64,000 bases of DNA, from assembly GCF_022581195.2 (NCBI RefSeq), contig NC_061470.1:8308001-8372000 (forward strand), in the 5' to 3' direction. The first letter of the stretch is position 1, and the number at the start of each line of letters is the position of its first letter. This document shows, piece by piece, positions 53,310 to 64,000 of this stretch. This stretch comes from Helicoverpa zea (taxonomy: Eukaryota > Arthropoda > Insecta > Lepidoptera > Noctuidae). The notes below the pieces were generated by a model. That model was not told the origin of the DNA, did no database searches, and saw only the letters and a list, made by a program, of their open reading frames with translations. Position numbers and translations under genes: made by a program.

Positions 53310-53378
53310 TATATGATGTCCGCTTAGTATGACGGGTTTGTAAGGTCCCTTCGATGTCATTATAAACGGATTCAACTG

Positions 53379-54481
53379 TATTAGTATAGGATGAGATAGA
53401 CCTTGAACTTGGGGTCCCAGTTTTGTGTTGATACAATAGTGTAGTTGAAAGAAAAAAACAGTATAAAACACATATTCAGTGACATAATATTTTATTTTCA
53501 TAATCAACATGATACAGATGTTTATGGCTTCGTATTCAAATATCATTCTATTATAATAAAAATATTAACAAATTATCTTACATCCACTTGAAAATGTACA
53601 TTTGTAATAGACCTTACAAAATATTCTAGAGCACTACAAGTTGATATCACAATGCGGACAGTCGGCGAGCTGCCCACCAGCCCACGTCCTGATATAAACT
53701 TGTGTTCATTTTTTTAACACTTACATAGATAATGCTCTATTGCTCCTACATTAAGGCATTAAAAGATAGTTTTACGACGCGACATTTTCTATAAGGACGT
53801 AAAGAGCTTCGTTTAATGCCCGCTAGACATTTGTCACTTCTAGATTAGTAGCATGACGATAATTATTATTATTGATTAAAATTGAAACCTGTTCATTAGA
53901 AGCACCTGATTTTATATAAATTTATATTCACGTCTACTTATTAATTTTTCTTGGCTTCTACAGGAGGTAAATATACAACTAAATTAAGACAATATTACCA
54001 GGCCCAAACGCGGGTGTAAGGAAATTCATATTTATATACGCGAGACAGTTTGTAACTGACAACGATACCTCTATCTTCAGTCCCAGAACATTCCACCAAT
54101 ACATCTCATCTTTCTTCAGACTACGAAAGCATTAAGTCCTTTGAATAATAAATCGTGTTAGTTGGAACACCGTGACAAGCCCGTTAGTTTCGATAATGTG
54201 AGTGAAATAATTTCGTTGTTAGTTTGTAACGTGTGAAGCCTCGAAACGTTCGAAACGTACGACCGAAAGCGGTGCTCACAAATGTCTAAGAGCTAACAAC
54301 TTAACTATTAGGCCACGAGTCGCGTGGAAATCGAGATAGCGTCATAAATAAGGATTATGTACACGTAACCGTACGATAAACTAATTTTGAAAAATAACAA
54401 TAAATAATAAAAACGACCACAGTTAATATGGAATGAGTAAAACTTCCAACGCAAAATGTAACGGCGTAAACGAGAACAACG
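53379..54481. other. Intergenic and 3' UTR of Osbp
   Basis: No gene or repeat is recognised. It is AT-rich, and most of it is probably the Osbp 3' UTR on the minus strand: minus-strand AATAAA sites lie at TTTATT near 53492 and elsewhere. Confidence 0.4.
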
Positions 54482-57400
54482 TTAGCCTATAGCGACACTG
54501 ACGACTGAGACTCGATCCGGTGATTCAGCTCCTGAGGCGGGCGGCCGCGGCCGCGAGAAAATGTCCGGACACTGTGACCAGTCCTGCTTGCGCTTGCACT
54601 CCCAGTAGCGGTGCGTGTACAGGTGGCGCAGGTGCGGCTGCTGCTGCGCGTGCGCCGACAGCGCCTGGCGCGAGAACCACAGCGGGCGCGGGGCGGGCGG
54701 CGCCGGCTGGCCGGCCGCGGCGGCTTGCTCGGCCGCCGCCTCCAGCTCGCGACGCGCGGCGCGCTGCTTCTCCTCGAGGCGCAGCTTCTCGGTGTTGGCG
54801 TCGTCCCACAGCCCCTCCTCCATGAGGCGCTGGTCGGGGCGGCGCCGCGAGTCGGTGGGCGCCACGCCGGGCTCGGGCTCGTTGAGCTGCGCCGCCAGCA
54901 GCGTGAAGTTGTACCAGCGGTCGGAGTCGGGCGGCGCCGGCACTCGCTCCCAGGCGACGGTGAACTTGCCGGTCTTGCAGACGGTGTTGTCGGGCGAGGC
55001 GCTGGTGACGGGCGCCACCTCCACGCGGCTGTCCCAGTGGCCCTGCAGCACGTAGCGCGGGACGCCCTGCGGGTCCTTGATGACGCCGGTGACCTTGCGC
55101 TGCGTGTCCTTGCTGAAGTACCCGTAGGGCAGGTACTTGAGATGCGCCACGTAGCCGGCGGCGGCCCCGGCCTCGCCCACGATGTCCATGTCGCCGTGGT
55201 TGTCCACCCACAGCTTGCCCACGATGATGTTGTGCACCGTCGTCGTCACCTGCAACCAGGTAGCGACCATACAGATACATATCTCTTGCAAAGTTACAAC
55301 GTCTCAATGCAATAAAACTTTTTAAAACCAATTCTAGCTTTTCATTACAAACTAACTCCGAACAATCATCAATTCAATGAAATTTTGCTTCACACCACTG
55401 CCTATACGCACTATCACCGCTCGCTCTACAAAGTTTACCTTCAACAAGTTACATAAATAACTTTGCCACACCGAAGTTAGCTAGTTACTAGTGACTGCAC
55501 AACAATCAAAATATTGTATGAATACGACTTCACATGGCTGACTTGAGGGGCAAAGTTATTTGACATGAGTTGTACAAGTTACAGAAAGCCCAACTATCAC
55601 ATTCGTTAAATGTAGCTATAAATTTCATGATCATCCCCAGCCCGACGCGTACCTTCCTCCAGGTGTACTTGTTGCCGGAGCTAGGGAACATGGCGGACGC
55701 GCCCCCCAGCGGGATGACCTGCAGGTATTTCCCCCTAAACTTGGTGGTCATCGTGAACTCCTGCCAGCACTGCCAGCCCGCCTGCCCCTCGCAGAACTGC
55801 GCTACCATCGGTGGATGATGCGACACCTGACCACAAACAATTTTGAATTTAGTTAGTTTAGCGGCCAAATTGTAGTGCAACATTATGTACTAAGGGCTAG
55901 TGCTGGAAGGACATGGTGGGGAAGGGCTGGGGAAGAGGCGGGGAGGTTTGGAAAAGGCTAACTTACACGTGTAGGAACAACTTAAGTCCCAAGCATATGC
56001 AATAATATCACTGCAAAAATGATTTCACTTCATTTTAGATTGCAGGTGCTTGGGACTCGGCTACAGAGGAAAGGTGATGGGTGTGTGGCTACTAACAAGT
56101 GAGTGGACTTGCCTGCTCAGAGATGGCTCGCCAGCCGAGGTCGGCCATGCGGTCGCACTCGTACGTCTCGCCCAGCAGCGGGTTGAACGGCTTGTTTGTT
56201 CTGAAACAATATGATAAAAAGTTATTCATATTTAGGCTTGTGCACAAATCATATTATTATGTCAGCGATTATAAACAAAGGGCGATAACTTATTGTATGT
56301 TTATGATACATCAGACGCCATCTAAATATTAACAACCACAAAAAAGTTACAGCACTGTACAATATTATGAAATAACGAGCCCATCTCCCGCGCTTTTTTA
56401 ACAATTATGTTGGGGTCGGCTTCCATTCTAACCGGATGCAGCTAAGTACCAGTGTTTTACAAGGAGCGACTGCATATCTGACGTCCTCAACCCAATTATC
56501 CGGGCAACCTAATACCCCTTGCTACTGGTAACAGTTCAAAAAAATAGCTGCATATTTGAGGTTGCAAATGACCACTAGATGGCCAAAATATATAAGTAGT
56601 ATAACAATACCTGTTAGCAGTAGTGGCATACGAGGAGACAGTAAAAGCGGCCACATAGGCGAGCTGCTGCGCGGGGTCGCTGAACTTGGCGGCCTGGTCG
56701 AGGATGCTGGAGTACTCGTAGTCCTCCGTCAGCCGCTGCAGCATCGACAGCGGCTCGCTGAAGTTCACCGGGATCGGGATCTTCGAGAGCTCCTTACCTG
56801 TTTTGAAAATAGAATATTCAGTTCAGTCATTTGTTTCAGGATTCTTTTTTTTATGAGAAGTTTTATTGTCAATTGTTTGTGTACCGTTAAAATTTTAACC
56901 AATTAAATGGGCTGTTTTGTAAAAAAATTGTGGGTTCTGTTTTAATCTAGTAGGTATTAATAGGACCTTCACAATATTCCGATAAAAACTTGAAGTGGGT
57001 ATAAAAAAAAAGAATATGCTAATTCCTAAAGTTTTGTCGACACACACTAATGAAATGGAAGACACTAAATATATAAAGGCCAATAAAACTAATTATTCCT
57101 TAATAGCTCTCGCGAAGGCGCGCTTCAGAATGATCTTAACCTTGAACTAAAACAAGCGCTCTAGAAAGTGTCGACCCACTGTTGTAATCAGCCTTTTTAC
57201 TATTCAGAATAAAAATTATTTGCAAAAACTACACAGTAGTGTCTGTGTCATAAAATAGAGCCCAGGTATAATTTAGCTTACAATAAGTGTAAGATCTTTG
57301 AAAATTATTCCAGCAATTTTATATACCAACTTTTTCTCGATAAATGGAGCCGTACTGACGGTTATTTCGAATCTCACAAGTAGTTCTTAAGATTATCCAA

Positions 57401-60400
57401 ACCTCTTCAGCCTCATAATATGCATTAATATACAAACCTATGCAATTCTTCATGATAGACCAGAGACTGAGCGGGTAGTTGGGCTTTTCGGGCACGCGCG
57501 TCCGCCGCGGGTGCCCGTCGATCAGCACCTGCTGCGTCGCCGACACGTGCGGCTGTAACATGCCACCATACTCAATTATACCTCTAAACTGGTACTAGAA
57601 ATATGAGGTTCACTATATAGGAAGCCAAGACCCACAAAGGGTTGTAGAGCCAATGGAAAGAAAAGAACGAGGTTGACTAGTAGAGTAGACAAACAAAAAT
57701 AAATATGCTAAAACCTACTGCCAATTCTCTCACATAATATCAATCTTTCAACAATCATATTTTGTACCTACTACCATATAAATGTTTTTATTTTATAATT
57801 TTCAATTTAAGATGACCTAGCACGCTTTTCCATTAAAACACTTATATACAGGTTGAATTGATAACCTCATATTTTAAAATCTGAAAAGTAACATCTTCCG
57901 CAAGATGTAATCTAAATAATTGATATCAATAATGTAGCAGCCAGGGCCATATTGCCAGACCCAGGGGTCAAATATTGGTTAGCCTTGCATTATGCTGATA
58001 TGATCGAAACATCTAAATTAAGGTCAGTAGGAAGTCTAGCTATTCATGAGATCTATATAATGTATGTTAAAATATCAAAATATTTGTTTGTTATATTGAA
58101 TAAATAAATAAAATTTAGTGTTATAGATCATTTATCACCTATATAATTGGATAGACAATGTATTCGAACGTCACATAATAAATGCGTTATATAGTTGCTT
58201 GAGTCACGACATTTTACCAAAGACAAATTGGCACTTTCCTCTGGTACTAATATGCCAATTATTTCTATAAATAGTTTTAATATGCATGGTTTCAGAGTGC
58301 ATTAATATTAATTTTAAAGATATCTTTGTTGTTTCCAAAGGTTAACCTTTCAAAACTTGTTGAAACTGCAGGTATTTAGCCTCCCAGCAACCAGTATAAT
58401 TTTTTGTGCATGAATAAAAAATCTGTCTTGCATCAGTCATTTATATGTTGTTATGTGGCGTACTGCATATTATATTTTACGTAATTTGTGACATTACCAA
58501 CGCAACATTTGAGTTTAATTGAATACATAATTTGCCCCAGTACTGAATCTCGTACATTTTGACAAATTTCCGTTTTGGAAGAATGCCAATTCCTAAAGTT
58601 TTAAAACTATGTTTCTGTGTTGTATTATGTATATCTTCGTTTTTATGGTCTACTTTTTTTAAAGAAAATGTTGTGAACTTACCCATACTATAATATCTTG
58701 TGTCTTGGGCACCACGGCACCACTTTCAGCAGTAGGTTCTAATTCTGAGCCTCCCATCACGATTTCTTCTCGTTCCTTGTCTTCCACGAAAATTACCTTC
58801 ATGGAACAACACAGCCACTATCAGTTATAAATACTAGATTTGCAATAGTATATTATGCGCTACTTAAACACCATGACGTGTTAAAAATTGAAGGCCAAAT
58901 ACTAGTCATGATAAACTTGCTTTGTAGGTAAGAAACTATGAATGTTTCTTATTGTCAATAACACTAAAACTAAATTACTACATAGTTAGACGTCAAGAAC
59001 ATTTACAATTGAATCATCAGGTGTGTATTTGCATTTCCATGTCAGTGACAAATCGGAAATGATCCACATTTGCAAAATTACGTGCCCTACATTGTACAAT
59101 GCCTAACAGCAGTTAACATTGATTATTTAGGCGAGTATATAACACGCACAAACAGATATTATTATAGTAAACAAAATAGTGACTGACCTGTTGAGTCTCA
59201 GTGACAGATTCACCCTCAGACTCATCTGAACTTTCGCCGCTTTTTACTTTGTTTTTCCTATTTACCTGTAAATTCACACACAGCACAATGAACAAGGGGC
59301 ATGATTCGCTCTGCCGTAACAATCCTCGGATAACATGATGACTAAATAAACAAAACATTAACATGAACTCTCAACATTGAAACTAAATTATTGTTCAAAT
59401 AAGCCTGTGTTATTTCAAGATATCAGTCTCTAGACATTTAGTTATTTGAATACAGAGTTCATGATACAACAGCTAATTTGTTGTTTTAAGATCCATGTGT
59501 GCGATAACTTCTGTAAAAGGCAAAACAAGGTAAATGTTCTTCAATAAACACTTTGTTTATTGTAAAACTGTGTACTTAGCGTTTTATATTAATCAAGTTT
59601 GACTTTGTTGCTGTCATTGGGTTGAATATTAACAATAACAGTGTTGAACCACATTCAGCAAGTTCAATACTACCAATGAGTCATAATGTGTTCAGAAGGT
59701 GGTTTAGGAGACTCGTGGAGGACTTACGGGCACTTTAATTACAAATGAATTTGGATCATCCATAGCAGAGGAGACACCCTCTTCCACAGCATCAAAGAAC
59801 TCATGATCCTCATCCTCTGTCTCGTTGCCTTGCCCGGTGCCGTTCCCTCCTGTGCACAAAACTTAACATAAAACCAAATTGCAGTTGTTAACATATGTAT
59901 GTTTTAAACGGTTTTAAATATACCAGATTATGATAAAAAAACTGTTATTAATTTATTGTTTATATTTTTCAATACAACTGAGTTGAAGTCTAGGGTTTGA
60001 CTAAAAAGTATATACTTCAAATATTTACATAGTAACATGATAAGAATCTCATGAAAACAGAAGATTCAATCAAAACACAAATACCCATATCTTATCTTAT
60101 CAATCTATGAACAACTATTCTATTTGCCATTCAAATGATAGTACACGTTGAGTGATGATAACAAACAAATAAACAAATTGATGCTTAAAGGCCATTACAG
60201 CTAAGAGGCAACATTTGGAGAAGTATTATCATAATTTGTGAAATACATTAGCATTGAAGTTAATCTAAGCATGCAGAATATAAAATAAACGGAGAGAATA
60301 AATTTTGTTTTCTACATGTAAACAAGTAAATATCGCAAAACTACTAATAACCACAAAAATATGTTGTAAGAAAAGTGTGTCAATATAGGTACTTCTATTT

Positions 60401-63400
60401 ACACAATACTAGACATGAAAAGCAAGGATAAATGGGTACATCACTTTGAATACTCCTTGCTGGATAAAATGTATTGAATATATAATTAAAGCACCATTCT
60501 AATACATAAGTCATTTCCTTCTTGCATGAACCATTAAATTTTTACCTATAATGAGAAAAATATAACTGTAATGAGCATGCAATAACATCACATGCACTCA
60601 TGCTACAAGTGGTGAACTGATTTATTTATGATTTGACAACACTCACTCTCACCACACCTGTAGAAAATTTACAAACACCTAAGTTAGTGGCAGGCAGCAG
60701 TTATCAAATATGTCACTACACAATACTAAATATTTTGTACAGCACTCAATTCTGCTGATATTTTCATGAGTCTGTAGTGAATTTTACTAAGAATACCACA
60801 TGTAGATCAACAGTTGGCCTATGCATATTATTTGCAAGTGATTACTTACATGTAACAGTGTATGATGATCGTTTGTCACTAATTAACCCCATGAAATCAA
60901 CTGGAAAGCTAGCCTTTATATAGCATTCAGTGATGATGTGTTTTCTTTATTATTAGATTCCACTTACCGCCCATTATGTTGTATTTGTTATGGAGAAATC
61001 AATTTATCATTGCTTTAAACCTACCAACATAAATAAATAACGCAAAGCTAGCGATACAAGGCCAAGATCACAATAGACGCGTACATGAACGTGATTTCGT
61101 TATTACTAGGCAGGACTAACACAATACTGCACTGCCAAATGACAACACTTTGCTCCCGGTACACGTTAATTAAATAAACGATTAAAGAACAACCAATTAC
61201 AAACTGTTAAACGTTGAACTGAAAAACAACAACCTTGAAAATCACCAAAAATTTGTCTACAATAGTATTGCAAATTACATCGTCTCGCTTTTATGCACTT
61301 TTACGTACCAAAATAAGGTAATGATTAATATTGTATATACATTTTTGTTTTTGTATCACACACACTTCTTTGATGTTGAAATGGATTAATTTTGGAATAA
61401 TTTTTAGCCCAAAACGCAAATTTCTTTTCGATTTTTCATCCGTCACGAACGACACGTTCCGTTTCACGTTCGCATCCGTTTGGATCACAGATTATACTTG
61501 TGCATTGTTTATGTTTAAATATCATTCGTTCAATATCATATTTTTCGATGGTAACCCAGAACAATTCGTCCGCAAATATAGTTTCCCGAAGTATTCGTTC
61601 AAAAATATGTGTAAGGTACAATAGTTTTGATGGTACCGTACATCTGTATGCCGAAGGAATATCGAAGTAGGTAACAAACGCAAGAAAAGCTGTGTAAAAG
61701 TTTACTGATATTTGAATGGTCACTGTTCGTGGTAGTGAATTTTCCGTGAGACAAGCGTACAGAACAACTTTAGCTTTATAGATGCAGACAAAATGGCTTT
61801 CTGAATTCAGATTCGATTCTTTGTTATTCACAGAATATTATTTTTTCCAAAATCTCATCAAAATCGATGTGCCGCAGGGTACCGTGTTAGGAACCTTTTT
61901 ATATTAATGATTTATGACGTCAAATGTCTTGGCTCTTAACCGTTATTGGCTGACACTTGCCACTTTTACATGCCGCCACTGACACGGCACTGACGTGTGG
62001 CCGGGGTGGGGACAGACACATACACATAGATGAACATAAAGGTAAGCCTCCACAGGCACGCAACGCAAGTATGGACGCATCGCACGTAACGGATTTTACC
62101 TTGCCTTGTATTCATACAACGGCGTCCACTGATCCGCATCGTATGGACGACTCAGATACATAATATAGCTATGCTATAAAGCGATATGTCCGATACGTGC
62201 GATGCGGGCCTGTGGACGCTGACCTTTAAGAATCTTACATTAACTATGTTTGAGTGGGTCAGTTGGAAAGCCCAGAAGACATTTTTTAAATAGGTATTAA
62301 AAACTTGTCCAATACCTATACTATATTTGAATAGGCACTTAAGGGGAATGCTTCAATTGGTAGCGGTAAATTCAAATACATATAAAATGGTTTCTTGGTG
62401 CTGAGGTAACTCAGTTAACATTCGATATTAGGCGTCATCTTATCGATCGCGGTAATATTAGCATATTACTTTTGATGTTCCCGTTTAACTCCGAAAGTTC
62501 TTATAATTCGAATGTATTGTTATATTTTGCATTAAAAAGCTTATCGTATTGCATTTAAATTGTAAGAACTTTCGAAGGAATAAAAGACATCAAAAATTAC
62601 TTTGAGATACATTATTGCCGCAATCGATAAGATCAAGCCTCATATCGTATGTAAACGTAGGTAAAACATCAAAAAAACATTTTATTTTTTATATCCCGCT
62701 ACCAGTCGAAGCATTCACCTTAACTAGATGTGAATAATATTTTACACAAATACATATAAAACAAATAAACTACTGCTTAAAATAATGATACAATTGAAAA
62801 AGTTAATAAATAAAGAAGTTATAATTATTGTATTTACATCATTTTGTAGCCACATTTTATTTTTAAGCTGACTTTTTAAGTAAAAAAACATATCAAGATT
62901 GTTTATCTTTAGTTATGTGCCTATACTATATACCTATTACTCAAAAATTCAATAAAATATGAATATAATTAAGTCTGCTTGTTCACAGTCGGATATTGCC
63001 ACCTGCTAAAAGTTTCATTGGTTATCTAATTAGATAATAACGAGATATAAATTAATTGTGATATTAATATCGACTTAAGGAATTACATACAATGTATTAC
63101 ATAGAATTATTTAATCTAATGGGCAAATTACAATGTTACTGAGATTTCTTTGTTTTATGATTGACTGTTGACACTTAGATCTGTTTGAGTCATTTTGGGG
63201 CGGTATTGATGCTTTATAAATGCGTATATATTTTTATGCTTACTTAATAAATATTTGGTGTGGACTTCAGTGGCCTTGAGATTAAAGTTGCACCTGCACA
63301 CTACGTATGTATGTGTTGATTCAAAGTCTAGTAAACATACCAGTAGACCACTGATTAATATTAACATTACTATCTTGAAATAAGCCGCTATCCGCCTTGA

Positions 63401-63746
63401 GCAAGCATGACGATCATTCATGCTGTCTCTGCAGCTGTCATCAACAATGGATAGGTCGTTTATAAACAGTATTTTTAACATTATAGGTTTGAACTCCAAG
63501 CTGGTACAGATGTTCTTGCTCTTCTTGGTCCTTCTCCGCAGTCTTGAAATAAATGATAGCAAAAACTATACTAAACTTACCAGGTGTAGTATTGCGAGCA
63601 GTAACAGTCTTCTCAAGATTGTCGTGCTGGCGGGCGAGTTGCTCGACCACTTCTTGCAGCCGCATCTTTTGTTCACGCTCGTGTTGCAGCGCGCGACTCA
63701 TGCGGGCTGAGGACGCCGCTGCCGCGCTCATGAACTCGGAGCAAGC
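54482..63746 (-). CDS. Osbp: Oxysterol-binding protein, 3' part (5' exons outside the window)
   Basis: Nine exons on the minus strand: 63746-63581, 59849-59728, 59265-59188, 58796-58683, 57552-57438, 56797-56611, 56200-56113, 55826-55653 and 55249-54482, phase-consistent throughout. The first encodes a coiled coil (FMSAAAASSARMSRALQHER...). The next three are acidic linkers with the FFAT-like EFFDAVEE. The sterol/PI4P-exchange domain runs over the last five: NKPFNPLLGETYE, the signature EQVSHHPP (split by an intron), KYTWRKVTTTVHNIIVGKLW, and the end YWECKRKQDWSQCPDIF. OSBP shuttles sterol and PI4P between ER and Golgi. The N-terminal PH domain should lie beyond 64000. The intron after 56113 has a GC donor. 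The last exon is very GC-rich. Confidence 0.93.
56382..56508 (+). repeat. Dispersed lepidopteran repeat, second copy
   Basis: Same block order as 39858-39980: ATGTTGGGGTCGGCTTCC, TAACCGGATGCAGCTAAGTA, GTTTTACAAGGAGCGACTGC, AACCCAATTATCCGGGCAAC. It lies in an Osbp intron and is more diverged at its left end. Confidence 0.68.
61869..61914 (+). pseudogene. Tiny LINE reverse-transcriptase relic
   Basis: GTGCCGCAGGGTACCGTGTT reads VPQGTVLG, followed after a small deletion and frame change by TATATTAATGATTTA (YINDL). Together they are the conserved VPQG...YINDL box of LINE reverse transcriptases. Nothing else of the element is clear around it. Confidence 0.5.
62038..62227. mobile_element. 190-bp MITE
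   Basis: Inverted ends AAAGGTAAGCCTCCACAGGC and the complement of AAAGGTCAGCGTCCACAGGC, followed by GCATCGCACG in both. The middle contains a further inverted pair (CGTATGGACGACTC / TCCGATACG). The target duplication is unclear. Confidence 0.65.
62343..62719. mobile_element. 377-bp long-inverted-repeat element with TTAA flanks
   Basis: GGGGAATGCTTCAATTGGTA...GCGG at the left pairs with the complement of GGTGAATGCTTCGACTGGTA...GCGG at the right. Pairing continues loosely through most of the element (CTTATCGAT, TTTGATGT, GAAAGTTCTTA). TTAA lies on both sides (62339-62342, 62720-62723), a piggyBac-type target, but the ends do not look like known piggyBac ends. No coding sequence. Confidence 0.6.
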
Positions 63747-64000
63747 CTGGCAACAAACGTACAGGTTTACTAATATTATTACTACATAGTATAAAACAAA
63801 GTTGGTTTTTCTGTCCCGGTGTCCCTTTGTACGCGTAAATCTTCAAAACTACGCAACCGATTTTCATTTGGTTTTTATAGCTAGAGTGATTAAAGAGGAA
63901 GGTTAATATGTATTATAACAAACATCTATTTGATGTATGTGTGGAAATACTGTAATCCCATGCAAAGCCGGAGTGGATAAAGTGAGTTTCTTAGGCTTAG
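63747..64000. other. Start of an Osbp intron, cut by the window edge
   Basis: Follows (in the plus direction) the acceptor of the first visible Osbp exon. No feature is recognised. The remaining Osbp 5' exons should lie to the right. Confidence 0.4.

Larger units (their letters stand above)
51882..53378. mobile_element. pogo/Tigger-like element, non-autonomous, with two insertions
   Basis: Outer inverted ends CAGTAGAATCCGTTTGTTATGAC and the complement of CAGTTGAATCCGTTTATAATGAC, flanked by TA (51880-51881 and 53379-53380). The CAGT-GAA-CCGTT start and the TCGAAGGGACC block near the right end are typical of pogo/Tigger ends. Its own sequence is 51882-52003, 52868-53091 and 53314-53378 (about 410 bp), without transposase. 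It is split by a Harbinger-like element and a TA-target element. Confidence 0.75.
59850..63580. other. 3.7-kb Osbp intron
   Basis: AT-rich and without a recognised exon. It holds a reverse-transcriptase scrap (61869-61914) and two inverted-repeat elements (62038-62227, 62343-62719). I see nothing else above noise. Confidence 0.5.

Noticed and set aside
54525..55331. Overlapping open frames on both strands of the Osbp last exon
   Set aside because: Shadows of a GC-rich exon. Only the frame ending YWECKRKQDWSQCPDIF matches the oxysterol-binding family.
55890..55950. Purine-rich G-run stretch in an Osbp intron, considered as a quadruplex or regulatory site
   Set aside because: The runs are short and irregular, and nothing else around supports a function.
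61436..61831. 131-codon minus-strand frame in the Osbp intron
   Set aside because: No family similarity, no convincing splice sites in phase with Osbp exons, and an equally long frame on the other strand.

Overview
The window is nuclear DNA of an insect, almost certainly a moth or butterfly (Lepidoptera). The evidence is multi-exon genes with GT-AG introns, AT-rich non-coding DNA, and the mix of mobile elements. These include CR1-type LINEs with microsatellite tails, Helitrons starting TCTATACTAATATTAT and ending CTAG, many TA/TTA/8-bp-target DNA transposon derivatives, and a dispersed repeat with the core GTTTTACAAGGAGCGAC that I associate with lepidopteran genomes. The species cannot be told from the window.

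Layout, left to right: a LINE 3' part and a group of short inverted-repeat elements (1-3675); MEP-1, a zinc-finger chromatin cofactor (5745-8889, minus); unc-45, a myosin chaperone (10340-13198, minus, one exon); CCT6, a chaperonin subunit (13781-16227, plus, six exons), head-to-head with unc-45; a 5'-truncated LINE (16780-18744); Pis, phosphatidylinositol synthase (20534-23238, minus, four exons, with an 8-bp-target transposon in intron 2); a large gene I do not recognise (24075-45741, plus, nine exons); an intergenic stretch with dead DNA transposons, including a nested set of three (45742-54481); and the 3' part of Osbp, oxysterol-binding protein (54482-63746, minus), whose 5' end lies beyond the window.

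The genes are mostly housekeeping and are not an operon-like system. Two themes may be functional: a 582-bp divergent promoter between two protein-folding genes (unc-45 and CCT6), and two lipid genes (Pis and Osbp) on either side of the unrecognised gene. PI-derived phosphoinositides and OSBP are linked in cells, but nothing here shows that this proximity matters.

The most unusual structures are these: a 1,110-bp near-perfect palindrome with 492-bp arms in intron 1 of the unrecognised gene; a LINE with two open reading frames, antisense in intron 2 of the same gene; a ~1.6-kb stretch of that gene that stays open in frame between two phase-compatible splice donors; a GC-AG intron in the lipid-binding domain of Osbp; and a pogo-like element carrying a Harbinger-like and a TA-target element inside it. 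I found no CRISPR array, operon, or clearly new defence or biosynthetic system. All exon models were made by eye from splice consensus, phase and family similarity.
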